From positions 248,001 to 312,000 of the forward strand of contig JAFCMP010000028.1 in assembly GCA_017506865.1 (NCBI GenBank): a stretch of 64,000 nt of DNA, written 5' to 3'. The translations under genes were made by a program, and so were the position numbers. Shown one piece after another: positions 1-16,792 of this stretch. The DNA is from Tribonema minus (Eukaryota; Sar; Xanthophyceae; Tribonematales; Tribonemataceae). The notes under the pieces are model-generated. The model did not search any database and had not been told where the DNA came from. It saw only the letters and a list, made by a program, of their open reading frames with translations. The first letter of the stretch is position 1. Each line of letters starts with the position of its first letter.

Positions 1-270
1 TCCATCACCCAGCCCGACACGGAGCAGAACACCAAGTTCTCCTCCTTCTCCGGCTACGCCTTCCTGGCAGCAGGCCTGTGCTGCGGCCTCAGCGGACTGG
101 CGGCAGGCATGGCTATCGGCATCGTTGGCGACGCAGGCGTGCGCGCCGTTGGCCAACAGGAGCGCCTCTTTGTGGGCATGATCCTCATTCTCATCTTCGC
201 AGAGGCTCTTGCGCTGTATGGTCTCATTGTAGCGCTCATCCTCAGCCAGCAGAGCTACTCGTGCGCGTAA
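1..270 (+). CDS. V-type proton ATPase 16 kDa proteolipid subunit c, C-terminal exon (5' part outside window)
   Basis: Frame 1 is open from the first base to a TAA at 268-270 and gives 89 residues. It contains the paired glycine-rich helices of V-ATPase subunit c: [20 protein letters not shown] followed by an [24 protein letters not shown] last helix. The Glu in FAEALALYG is at the position of the essential proton-carrying carboxylate of the family. Subunit c forms the membrane ring of the V0 sector that pumps protons into vacuoles and other acidic compartments. The family is usually about 155-165 residues with four helices, so about half the protein lies upstream. The short C-terminal tail (LSQQSYSCA) is normal in size. 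The upstream exon boundary cannot be seen. Confidence 0.95.
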   Translation, partial: SITQPDTEQNTKFSSFSGYAFLAAGLCCGLSGLAAGMAIGIVGDAGVRAVGQQERLFVGMILILIFAEALALYGLIVALILSQQSYSCA

Positions 271-1930
271 TCGCCGCGCGAAACCGCCGCGAAACCGCCG
301 CCGCCTCGCTCGCGTGCGCCGCGCGGCGCTAGACCGGGAGCGATGCTAGGCCGATACTACCCGACCAATTGCTGCCCTACCCCCTAGCCCCCCTCGTTTC
401 GCCCCCCTGTTTCCCCTTCCGCCGCCCCCTCACCCCCCCTGCTGCCGCTCAGTCAATGTGCGCCACGCCTCTGGTGTGGATTCACTCGTTGGTGGCAGCA
501 GCAGGGGCGTTTGCTAGGTGGGATAGGAATCGGGGTGCACTTTTCAGAGTTGTGCGAGCCAGCGTACGGACATGCACGCCTGCTTTAGAGCCCCTCTATG
601 CTCGGGGTTTTCATAGGGGGGCGCGTTTGGCTGTGGCGCTGCGCAGCTTGCTGCTAGACTGCAGCCCTCTCTCTGGTTTTGTCGGCACTCAACGGTGTCT
701 GCGTGTGTGTTTGTGGGTGCCGGCTTTGCGTGTTTTGCGCTGAGGGCATGGGAGGGGGAAGGGGGTTGGCGTTGCAGTGCTCGTGGTGGGTGGGGGGGGA
801 GCGGGGGTGTAGCCATGGAGAGACGGACACGAACAACAAAAAACCAATAGCTATCAGTCAAGTTTTCAATAGCCGCAGCGCTTGCTCCCTGCAGTGTGAC
901 TGTTGCCCCCTTCTACCGCTTGCTATATGCCAGTGGTTGGGATCTTGCGGTGTGCAGTTGTTGGCAACCCCCATGTAGCTGTAGGTATTGCAGTTGTTGG
1001 CAACCTCATGTAGCTGTAGGTATTGTTTTCAAATGACTGCAGTACTTTGCACAGAGTTGAACCTTTGCTCGTACAGTGCCAGATTTGCGTGCAGACATTG
1101 CTTGTTTTACGCTATCTGCAGCATCTACATCATGATGATGCAATGGATGCTCAAACATCATTCATCACCTTGAAGCATTGGGATTCAGGCTCATGACACG
1201 ACAGTGTTTTCCTCGCCAGACCAGAAATTCGACCATGAAGAAGCACCACAGCTTATGCTAACATCAGATCCACTGCGTGCACAAGAGAGCAACTACTTGT
1301 AAGAAAAATGAATTCTTTCGTGATTTTTTTTTGTATGGGAGGCTGCTGTGTACTCAGTGCTCAGCGCGCTGAAGACTGTCTCCGCGGACACCACTCGATC
1401 AAGCTGCTCCACTGCAGTACGTGCATGCACTGCAGTAGGAGCAAACTTTAAAATTGCATAGAATACCCGGCGTCCCTGGGGGCCTTCATTGACAAACACA
1501 AGTATGCATCATCTCTGGGATGCAACGAGTGCTGCCGTCAAAGTGCAGCGCACATGAGGAGACTCAGATATTTAAACATTCAAAAACGATGCAAATCAAA
1601 CCGGAAATCGACATCCAATTTGTACATTGTGTGGTGTCCAGGCGGGGCGCAGTGGGCTTGCGTAAAAGAACTAACCGAGGTGCCAGCTACCTGACGCTAA
1701 TTTCAAGCGGCCTCTTCCTGTTTCAAAGCCCTGAATGTCGGCGTGCCTCTACCATGTTGACTTGCTACACAACGGTCTCAATGGCCAACGAGAGCCTAAA
1801 CAAGCTGCCAGGGTTGCCCACTGTATACGTTGTCCAGGGACCACGTATTCCTCAGTATTTCAAAGCCAGCCCATCACTTCACGCTGTGGGGATCTGGGGG
1901 AGTTGTCGAAACAACAAGCGCAGCGGTACT
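271..1930. other. 3' flank and intergenic stretch with no supported gene
   Basis: This holds the presumed 3' untranslated region of the V-ATPase gene, which is GC-rich with C runs to about position 450, then a more AT-rich spacer. Short open frames exist on both strands, but none shows a recognisable domain or splice structure. The only distinct structure seen is the short tandem duplication at 955-1025. Confidence 0.5.
955..1025. repeat. Two-copy tandem repeat, 36/35 bp
   Basis: Units at 955-990 and 991-1025 each begin cagttgttggcaac and end tgtagctgtaggtattg. They differ only by a few bases in the C run between these parts. This is a local duplication in the flank of the V-ATPase gene. Confidence 0.9.
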
Positions 1931-3329
1931 TCACAGCTCTCGTCCAAGAACAAAAACGAATTCTCTGCCAGTCATCATTTCGTGGATGAAATCAATTTTC
2001 TCTATCTGCCAGCCGGCCCGCGCAGCTGCTGCCAAAGCTTCGTCCTGAATCAGTTTCCCTTTCTTAAGGCACATGAACATTTTGAGCACTGCATACTCAT
2101 GGGGTGGATTCAAGCCCCTTTGCACCACAGCACCGGCACTGGCCAGAATGGCTTGCAGTTCAGGCAGCTGATAAAAGTCCGCCTTGCTGCAGTGCCTCCA
2201 CTGCCTCTTGCGATAAACATGTAGGCAGGCTGAATCGGCCCCTGTTCCTCAGGTACTGCAAGATGATGTTAAAGTTGGACCCGTCGCGGTCAATGAAGAG
2301 TCGCCTTTGCGCATCGCGCGCGCTGCTGAGGTTTCCGTTGACTAGTCGCGCCAGCATACTGTCGGGGTCCGCAGCAAGGGTGCTGAGTAGCAGGCGAAGA
2401 GGGAAATTGGGAGAGCAGTATTTGTGAGATGTTGGGACGGTTTCGTGTGCATGCAGGTGCAGGTAAAGCCTCAACGGAGTGACAAGGCTGCCAGGACGAT
2501 TGTCGCATCTGATGGAAATGCATTGGCAATATGCACGCAGCGCACAATGCCAGGAGACCTTGCCAATGATGCTGGAGCTCCCGCAATGGCTGGCCAGTGA
2601 GCTTAGCTCTGGTCCAGTGAACATGTTTTCATAACTGTCAGGACCCTCTGTCAAATTGTCAGCACGCTCTGTCAGATGATTGTAGCGCGATGGCTTCTTT
2701 GCCTGCACAGCAACGTGCAGCTCAGTGTGGTATTGCTCTAGTTTGCCTGCCACGTCCGCTCACAAGCGAGCTTTGGTACAAATTGGGGCAATGCTTTGGC
2801 AGGGTGCCTTGCCGGCAGGTAATTACTAAAGCGGGCGAGTTGGCTTTTGCGGGCTGGCGCTTGGGTCAGTTGTCAGCAGCAGCAGTAGCAGTAGCACTGG
2901 CAGCAGCGAGTGCATCCTCTGGAAAGCTGTTTCAGGTATCAGTACGTGACTTGCTGCGTGGCGCAAGTAGGCAGGTGCTACGGCGACCCATTTGATCACA
3001 CCTCCTCAACTGCATGCACTGCAAGCATATTGTCACCCGCAGGTAAAGTCGAGATTCCGCGCGTGCTGTCATGGCTCTTCGCAAGCTTGTCCTGCCCAAC
3101 AGAAGCTAAGAAATAGCAGCCTTGCACATCAGAGAGATGACTTTTGATGCTACCGACATTTTGCCTGCTACAGTATGGTCGATGCAGCGGATCCGGCTCC
3201 CCCAGAGACAAACACTGGAAGCCCTCTACACCCAGTGCTAGATGTTTACCTGCGCGTAGTCGTGAAGAGAGCTCCGCCAACATTCAGCTCCACCACGGCA
3301 GCAGTACAGCTGCCAGCGCCTGCCATCAT
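1931..3329 (-). CDS. BTB/POZ (KCTD-type T1 tetramerisation) domain protein, two exons, one frameshift
   Basis: Exon 1 (3329-3250) starts with ATG ATG and encodes about 26 residues ending VVELNVGGALFTTTR. It splices at a GTAAAC donor to exon 2 (2382-1931). The split serine codon is restored, giving R-S-TLAADPDSMLARL. This is the start of a BTB_2/K_tetra fold. It continues with RRLFIDRDGSNFNIILQYLR and, in the next frame, ADFYQLPELQAIL, all typical landmarks of KCTD proteins, which tetramerise or pentamerise and often act as cullin-3 adaptors. Around 2182-2186 the frame breaks: after EAVEALQQ two bases (or one extra) separate it from ADFYQL. The second frame runs on through LKKGKLIQDEAL and stops at 1931. 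The gene would encode about 180 residues. It is either a young pseudogene or a consensus error. No further exon downstream was recognised. Partners and function cannot be told from the sequence. Confidence 0.8.
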
Positions 3330-3493
3330 CTCCTGTAGTGTCTGTAAGTCTGCATGGTGGCAGCTGAAAGATCTCGGAAAAGTGTCCCTCACACTCTCAC
3401 AACGGTGTCCTTCAACTTGAACTTGGTGCCCTCAGGAGAAAACAAACGATCTCTAGACCGACAGCTTGAGCAGCAGCAGCTGGTGATCTAGGC
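3330..3493. promoter_or_regulatory. Short head-to-head intergenic region, putative bidirectional promoter
   Basis: The start codons of the BTB gene (minus) and the thiolase gene (plus) lie only about 165 bp apart, so both 5' untranslated regions and both promoters must share this stretch or reach into the neighbour. No clear TATA box is visible. That the region acts as a shared promoter is inferred from geometry only. Confidence 0.4.
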
Positions 3494-7310
<3,817 letters not shown>

Positions 7311-8881
7311 GTGCGTTCACAACCGTGGCGCTGGCATTGATTCGAGGGGGGGGAAGGTGGGGGGGATGAAATTGTCGTGTGTGCGTTCACAGGTGATTCG
7401 CCTGTTCATGAACAGGGCAGCAGCAGTAGCAGCAGCATAGACATTGTTGGGTAGAGTGGAGTGTGTGAGATTTTGCTGGCCGTCACGTGCATGCGGCGCG
7501 GTGATTTGGGTCTTTTTGCAGCGCGTGAGGTGGATCACATGGTGCTTGCATGCTTTGGCAGTGCACTCCGGGGATGGAATGCATCAACAGTCAATGGCAC
7601 CCCCTGCATGTGTGTCATCTTTGTCTTTGTTTGCGATGCACAAACAGGTGCCTTTTGCAAGTCACACATGGGTGTGTTCGCAAGAGCTGTCGTGTTGTTA
7701 CAACCCTGAGTGTGCGCGACCATTGCTGGTTGCAGAACTTCAAGCTGTGCATGTGATTTTGTTTGAAGTGGTTTGTACTGTGTCCATGGTGCTAGTATAC
7801 TACCACCCCTTGATGCATGCCAATTGACATGCCTATGCCTGCAGTCATTGATTGCACGCTTTTTTATTTATTGCCACACTGCCAAGCATGCGCCCTGAGA
7901 CTGCAACTTGTGCAGAACTCAAGCATGCCAAAAGTGGCCAGAGCACTTATAAATATGTATGCAGTATTATCACACATAAGATCACACTGAACGCCCAGCC
8001 TCCCGTGTGCTCTTGATTTTTCAAAATATATGTTGTAAGCTTGAATGCATCAGTGCGTGAATCAGCTCAGGACAGTCAGCTGCTGAGCACTTTCACTTTT
8101 GGACTTGAGACTTACAAGGTAAAGACGGTTTGTGGCCAAGGACAAGAAACCGTGAGCCAGCTGAGCGTACGGTGGAATTTGATACAATGCCGCACTTCTG
8201 ATACCCCTGAATGCAACCCATGCGTCAAATTGCCAATAGACGCCACTTTGAAGTATGCCTGCATTGCATCCACAACAGCAGCATGCGAATCACAAGGGGC
8301 CTTGCAGATGCTGCAGTCTGCACCATATGTGCACTGAGCACACTGCTCCGACTGCTGCTGTCACACGATGTTGGGCACTGGTGCTCTGCGATGCGAAGCG
8401 TGTTGATAGCTTGGGCACGCAGCAACACAGTTTTTCAAGTCTTGTGACCTGCTACCCTACACATTTTAAGCTGCTGATGGCATTGCTCAGCACCAGATGC
8501 CTGTTTGATAATCGGCTATGGCACGCTCGACAATCATTGCAGGTGTCACTTGTCTGCTTCAGCTGGTTGAAGTGTAGTCAGCGCCTGGCATACAGGCGAG
8601 GCACCCAATGACACAGAGCGCACCAACATCGGGGGAGGGGTTGTGAATGACGCAAAAACGTTGTGTTGTGAGCATCCAGCGTATTTGTGCTTCAAACGTG
8701 CAGCTCGAAGCTTGCAGGCGGCGACATGCCGCAGGTCTCACGATTCTGTGCAAACCGCTCTGCCAAGGCTGTGTGCTGGGCCCTTGAGAAGACAGCACCC
8801 TGCATCAAGTAGACGTCATCAGCCTGCTTGCAGACAGCGCCAGCGTTTTGGGCCCGTGACACCTGCTTCATGTGGATGGTC
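7311..8881. other. Thiolase 3' flank and spacer; no supported gene
   Basis: A GC-neutral stretch downstream of the thiolase stop with several overlapping short frames (longest about 127 codons at 7444-7827). They lack domain, splice or composition support. A TGTAA motif, the usual green-algal polyadenylation signal, occurs near 8034, which is far from the stop. The true 3' end is unknown. Confidence 0.45.
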
Positions 8882-11800
8882 TCAGCTTTGTCGCGGACGC
8901 AGGGCATCCCCCAGCTCATGTATGGTGTTGATGGACATGACACACTCCTCCCCGGACGCACCATCGGTGATGACATCTGCAGCAGCAAGGCACAAAATGA
9001 GAATGTCACCAATGTACTTGTATTGATTCGCTTTCTCAGACGATGGTGCATTGTGCTCTGTAAACGTTCATGCATCAGCCGTGTTGCACAGGCTTGTCAC
9101 CTGATCGCAGGAATGGCTGATATTACTGTACCTTTGTTTCAGGTTGGGTGGTGCACCCAAGGCACAGCATATGCCAGCATAGGAAGCAGTGATGGTTGAT
9201 AGAATGACGAGCACGAATGTGCCATGCGATGACAGAATGCACAGCAGCAGTATCTAAAATGATACTACAACGACTAGGCACAATTGCGAGTCTGTGTGTC
9301 GGACCTCAAAGCACCTGCTGCGTGCATTACACAATTGGGTTCTGTCATCAGAGAGCTTCCGAGTTAATGGAAACCAAGCAAGTAGCGGAGCAAGTGGCTG
9401 CATCGTTACACCAGTCTACAGCAACCTTGTCGATATCACTGCAGACACAGATACCCTGCTCCGCAGCGGGGGGCATTGGCTCGATGCCTCCATCGCAAGC
9501 GCAGGTATCACTGAAGCGAAGCCCGGCATGAGTTCATTCAACAATCTGAGCACAGGACATGTGCATGCATACTTGAGGAAAGAAGCCATGAGAATGATAT
9601 TGAGTAAAGCCAGACCCTGTTTGGCAGCTACTGAAGGTAAGTGCGGGTGCCGGCCAGCGGACAACTGACAAGATCCTCACGTTGGGTCGATACTACGACC
9701 ATGGCAACAGAGATGCACTTTCAGACTATAGAAGAGCAACTTTCCTGAGCTCCAGCTGTCGATATGAGCACCAACGATTTCACTCGCTCACCTGGCACCC
9801 TGTGTAGCATACGCAGGTGAGTGCGTTCTTGCCACTCTTTGTCGCCGAATAGGGGTACACCCAGCGGGCCTCCTTCTGGTGCCTTGAATTCTTGCCCCTC
9901 TTCAGCTTCGTTGGCAGGAGAGCTAGAGACAGGGTGACTTGCCTGTCCTCCACCGTTTGCACTTGGCCCTGCCGCCTGTTCTGGCCTTGCGACGCCGTCA
10001 GCGGCATAGAAGAGGTTCCGCTCTCGGGTACGCAGCTTGAGCATCGTGCACCAGGCATAGCGCTCTGGGTGCCGACTCAGCCCCAACGTTGCCAGCAGAA
10101 ACTTGAAATGGAACAACATCCTTGCAGACGTGGAAATGAGCAGCCGGGCAGGCTCTCGCCCCTGTCGCAAAAATGGCAGTTACATGTGGCAGCGCTCAAC
10201 ATGTGTGCACACGTCATCCATGCATAGGGCGACCCTGTGCAGCAATGTTCAGCAGTGCGACAGCATGATGCCGCCATCGCAAGCAGCATCCGGAGCTCTG
10301 CAGTGACTGTGTGCTCTACATGGTCTGACGTTGGTTGATAATGATGCTGTGCTATCTGTCAATTGTGCTTCAAGTATAAGCATGAGCAAGCGGGTGATGC
10401 AGGCAGCCACAGCAGCTGCCTGAATTGACTAAGCCGATTGCACAGGCAAAACCTTCTTTGGTAAAGCTCGCATCTCGGGCAAGAACAGCTCGGCGCAAAA
10501 CAAGACACTCAGCACTGGGCAGGACTAGCAGTATCATCAGCTGAAATGCAAGAGATAGAAAGGGTGCTTGCGGTACCTATACCTATTTACTTCGAATACA
10601 TTGCGACATATGAATGAAGTGCCTGGATGCACACATCCTTTGCAACAAATTGTCGTATATGGTTGCAAGACGCGGACTTAGTGTTAAGATTAGGACTAGC
10701 ACCGAGAGCGGTCATCTTCAGGATACTGTGTCTGATGAACGCCACACACCGGATCTGTTTGGATTGATGCTTAAGAAGAGGCACTGGTCAACAATTTGGT
10801 GTTGAAGTTGTGTGTTGAAGTTGTAAGTACGCACATCGCCCGTAACCATGAGCAATTGACTTCATCCACGGAGGCCAGCTGCAGGTATGGCCGATAGCCC
10901 AGTGCACGCGTGTGGCGCAGCTGACTGTCCAAGGCCTGCACACTCACAGCATCAACAGCGGCATGACAAGCATTTGCTTTGATGGTGAGAAAAACTCATC
11001 AACAACGGCGCAAAAGTATCCTGCAAAGTATCCAAGACGTCAGCCAGTCTGAGAGCCAACAAGAATGTGCTGCTGGCCGCTAGTTGCGCTATCGAGCTTT
11101 ACGAGAAGCTATGGTGACTCACAGCATGGCGATGCATCTCATGATACGTGATTGCAAATGCACCACTATCATGATGAAGCAGTACTGAAATCGGCACACA
11201 CACGCTCGCAGGCACTGTGAGGAATTCCATCAATCAGCCTTGGTTCCATGTAGCTTGAGCTTAGCACTTCATGCGAGGCCTACAGGTGTTCACACGGGTC
11301 ACTGATGTGTACTGTAATGTGTACTTGTCAACGCATCACGTGCAATTAGGCAGCACTGCTACAGATGCAATACTGGCAAACGCATGGGCACTCCATCACA
11401 ACGTCTGTATTCAACTCCAGCCCTTTGGGACGATGCTTTGAGGGCTTACGTGTGCTTACGCAGTGCAAACTTCATGTCAAAAAGATGTTGTGGCATACCT
11501 GCTCCCTAATGCCATAGCCATGTTTCAACCTCTTTGACAAGCCAAGCCAGTCATGGCATCATGACAGTCTGCGTGTGAAGTTGCGGTAGAGGATGCCACT
11601 CCAAATATTGTTGCTGCAAACACTGGGAGAATACAACCTCTACTTGAAGTACAACACTGTGACTAGCAGGGGCGAGCACCTGTTGGCAAAACACTTCAAG
11701 CTACACTTTAACGCTTGTATGCAAACAGGTTTGAATTTGCGTTGCACCTACATGCGCAAGGCCAGGCATCACCAGGCCACTGTCCTCAAATGGCGTACGT

Positions 11801-12135
11801 GAAGTGACGGATCCATCATTGCTCAGCCAGCCCTCGCCATTGTATATGTCCACCATCTTGCGGTATGCTTGCTCTGGGCCTTCTTTCAGATCATCCGTTT
11901 CCTGCCACAGGATCAATTGGTTCATCCATCAAAAAGGAAGTCATATCGCAGCACTGATCAGTTTAACAGCAACAAGCAGCAGTGCCCTGGTCTTCAATAC
12001 ACAGCTTGCAGCGTTGCTCAGTTCACTAATATAAAAACACCTACAACAGTGCGCATAATGCCAAAATATGCATCATGGCACAGTTCCGCAAAAGTATATT
12101 TGAATCATTGAGCAGCTCATCAACAAAATGTGTAC

Positions 12136-12299
12136 TTACGAACTTGTACTTATAAAAGGCCGGGTCGCCTATGCAATTAAGCGTTTGCTTCAACGCAGCA
12201 GCCTGCGTGCACTGCGCCCTAGGAGCTTGGATACTGGCGCCGCAACTGTTACACATACTGTTACACAACTGTTACACAGCCGAGCATCCGCGCTCCGCG
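12136..12299 (-). mobile_element. Short 3' fragment of the GTAC-targeting non-LTR retrotransposon
   Basis: It matches the last about 160 bp of the long copy at 36949-42273, including the parts reading tatgcaat, caacgcagcagcct and gcgccctaggag. It is the most diverged of the four copies, so probably the oldest. It ends at the same 3' terminus (cttgtactta/cgaactt region) next to tgtac. The flanks tgtgtac at 12129-12135 and 12300-12306 may be the target-site duplication, although the element itself also has gtgtgtac at this point, so the 5' edge is uncertain. It is inserted in the P-R intron of family copy A. Confidence 0.75.
12246..12278. repeat. Triplicated ctgttacaca minisatellite inside the retroelement fragment
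   Basis: Three copies of ctgttacaca start at 12246, 12258 and 12269, where the other element copies have only a short acacagcc. The expansion arose after or during insertion of this fragment. Confidence 0.85.
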
Positions 12300-15200
12300 T
12301 GTGTACTGCAATGTTGTTTAGAATGTCAGCACCAGTGCAGGACAAATAAGAGTGAGGAACCTAAGGCTTGTTGACACAGAGCCTGGTGGCAATGACAAAC
12401 CCTTGCGCAGGCTTCCACACATTATGTCAAGCACTCACCACGCTAATCTAAACATGATCAATGCCTCTGCTGCTTTGAGACCCCATAAGCAGGCCTTGAT
12501 ATTCTGTTAAAGCCACAAACACGGGTAGGCAGCAGCAGCTGCTGGCAAGCAATGCTGTAAGTGCTAACTAGCAGACACTAACAGGAGCAGCAGGCGCACA
12601 GCTTCAGCACCAGCGGTAGCATGCCGGTTGCTACTTAGCGCCAGAGAATGAGGTGTGTGATCATCTCTGTGCGTGTGACACACAACAGGGGGAGTCGTGT
12701 GATTGTGTCAATTAGAACAATATGTCCTGTATGTGTGCTGCAGCAGTAAAAGCCATTAAAAAAAAAACTCCATTATAAAACAACACAAGCAAGCAGAAGC
12801 TTTTGTGGATATATGCGTATTTGCCTGGGCTGTGTGCAACAACGCAGTGCGCCCTGTGTTGCCGTGTACAACGGAGATCACACACCCACGCAACAACCCA
12901 CAAGAAAGCTTGCGTATAAGCTATAGCTCTCTTCCTCATGCAGTTTCATCTGTGACGTGAAGCAAGGGGGCATAGCTCCTTCCATGCAATTCCAATTGTG
13001 GCTCTTGAAGGGCCTGCACTCATTACCGCCTTGCTTCACCTGCGGGACGGGGAGATTAATAATACTGAAGTAGCTTACACATGCACCTGCCTACCCGGCC
13101 TAAATATCGCATCAGCCAATGGGGTTACCTGCACGCCAGCTAGTGCGCGAGCCATTTCGCTGGCCTCCAATTTTCGGTGACTAGGCCGACATGACTTCGG
13201 GTGGCGTCTTCTGGCCGCAGCTGCTGAAACCCCCAGGCAACGGGCATGTCCGACTTGTTCTGTGGCAGTGCGCATGTATGCACAGGCACGATGGGGGAGG
13301 GAGCCTCTGAGGGAGGGTGTTCATGCATCTAGTGGTGGTTCCAGGATAGACCCCTGAGATGAGCGCATTCAGTGTGGTCAGGGACATGGAAATGTGATTT
13401 TTGCCGCAACGTTATTGACAGTTGACAGGAACGGTCAGTTTGGTGATAGACTTCCGGGGGACTTGGCCAGATTCATGCTGCATACTGCTATAAAAGGCAC
13501 ATCCATGATAGCTATACCTTTCATAATAGTTAAAGCTGTACATATATGTAGCTCTCCATGCAGGAACAGCATGTGACTTGCCGACTCAGTGAAGCGCTGT
13601 CACTGCACAATGCAATGAGTGACATGGCATGTGCAGTGATCGTTTGGCAACTTTGGTGCCGAAGTTTGCGAACTAGGGCACAGTGCAACCACCAAGGAGT
13701 TGGTGTGCTGTACCACTAGCACCACCACTGCCTGACGCACTTGGGCAACATATTATGCGACACACCTATAACATCATGATGATGCGCTGGCTCAATTACT
13801 ATCAGGGGCGATGGTGGCCGGCCATGTAAGCCACAACGTTGCGCAAAGTGTCACCAACTTCAAAGATACCCTGACCCTGACCAAAAGCACCGCCATGCGC
13901 GTCTGAACACACTCAAATAGTATGTTCGAAAAAAAAAAAAAACGCACTAGGGCTACGGGCACATGTGTAATGATTTGAAGGGGCTTGATGGTCAGAAAGG
14001 CGTGGAGCCAGAATTCAGGAGCTGTTCACCAGAGGGAGGGATCAGGCAGCATGGTTCGTGCATAACAGTGTGTTCGGTCTGTGTATACAGCATTTTTGGC
14101 AGAGAATGCAACACCAACATGTGTATGCGCTTATTCACCATGCTTAAATATATGAGTATTTTGCTAGTGTACCATTCAGACTAGTATACTTTGCAGTACA
14201 CAACTCCCTGTGCAAATTGCAGATTGTCAAAGTGTTTGAGCAGCTCACCGATGCTGCCACATGATCTCACCTGTTCCCGCGCACAGTGCAGTGCTGTCAG
14301 GCTGACATATGCTTCCACATCAAACATGCTAAAAGCTGCCGTAGTAGCAATGTGCTGAACAGCAGGTGCACTTCCAGTTGGTGATCGTGTGCGATTCAGC
14401 AGACAGTACAGGATGCTGCTAGCAGCGTACTCACTGTTTTGACATGCGCACAGCTGCGCAGACAATTGCATAGGCCACACACTATTTACCTAACGCCTTT
14501 TACTGCGATCTCAAACGCGCGCACTGTACACACGGGGATCTGCTGCTGGCATTCATATATGCAGTGCTTAACAACAACTGCACCTACGTGAGTGAAGTGC
14601 ACATTTGCCAGCTGCTGGTCCATGACTGCTTCATGTCGCTGTGTCAAAATCACAACTGCTTAGGTGCCTCACGACAGCGTGCCAATTTAGATGAAGTATT
14701 GATTTGCTGAAGTTGAGATTTGATACTTCAAGTATTGTAGAGGCTCACCTCATCCAGCAGTGCTCTGTCTAGGCATCCAAAAAACACATTCCTTCGGCGG
14801 TCCTGCAGCTGTATCTGATGAGCCACGTAGCGGCTCTGCAAGTCTGCAGGCCCTTGTTTGCCTCCGTCGGCATGAGCACTGCTGCCGTCACTGCGGAGCG
14901 TATGCCCATCCTGAAACCAGAGGTATCGGAGCTGCTTGTTAGCTGGCACTGTGCAGAGACGCGAAGTACAAAGCTGGTTTGAATGCGGTGTTCAGAGTGC
15001 CACACTAGACACGCGCCTCTCGCGCTGAAAGCGGCGTAGGCACAGGTGGCGCAGTGCTCCGCACCAGGTCCTGCTGCTGCTGACTGCTTGCAGCAAGGCC
15101 TCTTTAAAGGCCGTTCAAGGCAATTTGCTGGGGCTGAGAGTTCCGTACAGAGAAAAAAAGGGAGCTCCAAGTCTGCAAGCGACATGAATCCACACACACA

Positions 15201-16792
15201 ACCATGATTTCAATAGGTCAGAGAGACGACTGCCTATCAGAAGGGCACATGACACCAATTGCTTCACGTGGGGGCAACATGGTATGCAATGACCATGACA
15301 CAGATGGCGTGTAAACCTGTTGCTCTGGTACCACTACAAATTTTTGTAGCGGGTTTGACTCGTACCCGGCGGCCGCTGCCTCTACCGTGTAAACCGTGTA
15401 CGTGTAATTGGCCACGTGAGGCAATGCATCGTAAACCTGCAGGATGGTCAGCTGCTAAATGCGGTACAGCTTAAATAAAGAGTTTGATTGCTGTTCCGTG
15501 TTCGAGGTCTGCTGATGAAGACCTCACAGAATGGTGGCTCGAAATGCAAAAGGGACATGCAGTTTGTGCCGCTAAGGTATGCTGGCGCAGCTGCTAGAAG
15601 GCCGCCCAGCTCTTAGCTGAGCGAGACTAGAAACCTGTGAAACTCCACTCGGCGTGCCACAGAAATTAGCGCAAGCCGAATCAGTGGAAGGCAGCGATGC
15701 GCGAGCATGCGGAACATCATGTTGATAGCTGCTGTTCAGCTCAGGGGGTGCCCCACGAGTCTCATTTACAGAGATTGATGTGAGGCTGCGCTGGCACTGC
15801 CCCGCATGCTACTGCTGTTCAGGTGATGTGTCTGCTGTAAGCTGTGCGCGACATGTGATTGCGTACATTCAGATCCCAGCGTGTTCATGCATGCCTAATT
15901 GCTGAAGCCGTCATAGAGGTAGTGGTGCTTGAGTACATGACATGCTATGACCTGCCAGTATGCACAAGATACATATACTGATGTTGGTGGCAAACTGGTG
16001 CAGCAGGTCAAAAACTTGCTGAACTAGTAAAAAGGGGATTCACAAGTATACCTATGTACAAACCGTACATAAAGCACCAGTGAAACTCGCACATGTGACT
16101 GCTTTTGCCAACTTTCAAGTACTTGTACGCGAACTTATTGATGATATTTCGCGATGGTGCTATGCCATCTCTGGATGCCTATTCATGTAGATATCAACCC
16201 CCACTGTCAAATCACTCTCCCTATGCAATGCTGCTGCAAGTCTTCCAAGCAGGTGCACCATTGCTGCTCTCTGCCAGCGTGATGATCGCTGCTGCTGCGA
16301 GCACGAGACGTGTGCTTTGAATCCTGGTGTCCCTTGTCAATGTATACGTCCCGATCCATGCATAGCCTAAGAAAACATGCGACACTGAGTCTCGTTAGCA
16401 TGCCTCAAGGGTGCGCCTGCGGGGCTTTACTGCAGAAAGCACGAGGCTTCAGGCTCCTGCTCCTGTGTTTGCAGGCGGATGTCAGCTCCTTCAGGCCACT
16501 CCTGCGGACTGCCACGGATTGCATCGCTACACAGAGGTAAAAATCCATTGCAGTTTGGATCGGTGCGTCACACCTGGTCTCGAGATGAAGTAAGATGTGA
16601 AGTTGCAAACGATTGATCAGGAACACCAATAGCATGCGCACTCCAAGCATGCACTCTGGCTGCTAGCACACATATGTGAACTCCACTTGACTGTTCTTCA
16701 AAGGTGCTCCATATGCTGACAGGCAAGTACCACAGAAATTACCGCATGCCATCGAACAAGTGAACTTCGACATATTGATGCCTGCAACTAAC

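Larger units (their letters stand above)
8882..16526 (-). pseudogene. Family copy A: seven-exon orphan gene (X-S-P-R-T-Q-U), degenerate
   Basis: Exons in transcription order: X 16526-16417, S 14910-14749, P 13259-13129, R 11901-11752, T 10935-10835, Q 10161-9792, U 8976-8882. They match the other copies in order, splice sites and protein: S ends CLDRALLDE, P carries KSDMPVAWGFQQLRPED, R carries MVDIYNGEGWLSNDG, T begins ALDSQLRHTRALGYRPYLQL, Q ends LRMLHRVP and U ends with HELGDALRPRQS and a stop. Defects: P has an in-frame TAG at 13140-13142 and its donor is out of frame. T is 101 nt where the other copies have 102, so the frame slips. The X donor reads GC (cag/gcgcac). Q and U stay fully open. 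No known domain was recognised. A 164-bp retroelement piece sits in the P-R intron. The function is unknown; it is probably non-functional. Confidence 0.75.

Noticed and set aside
1520..2224. Plus-strand open frame of 234 codons
   Set aside because: It lies antisense to the BTB exon, has no domain, and its composition follows the opposite strand; a shadow frame.
9294..9668. Plus-strand frame of 124 codons ending near a GTAAGT
   Set aside because: It falls in the Q-U intron of copy A on the opposite strand. No counterpart was found in copies B-E.
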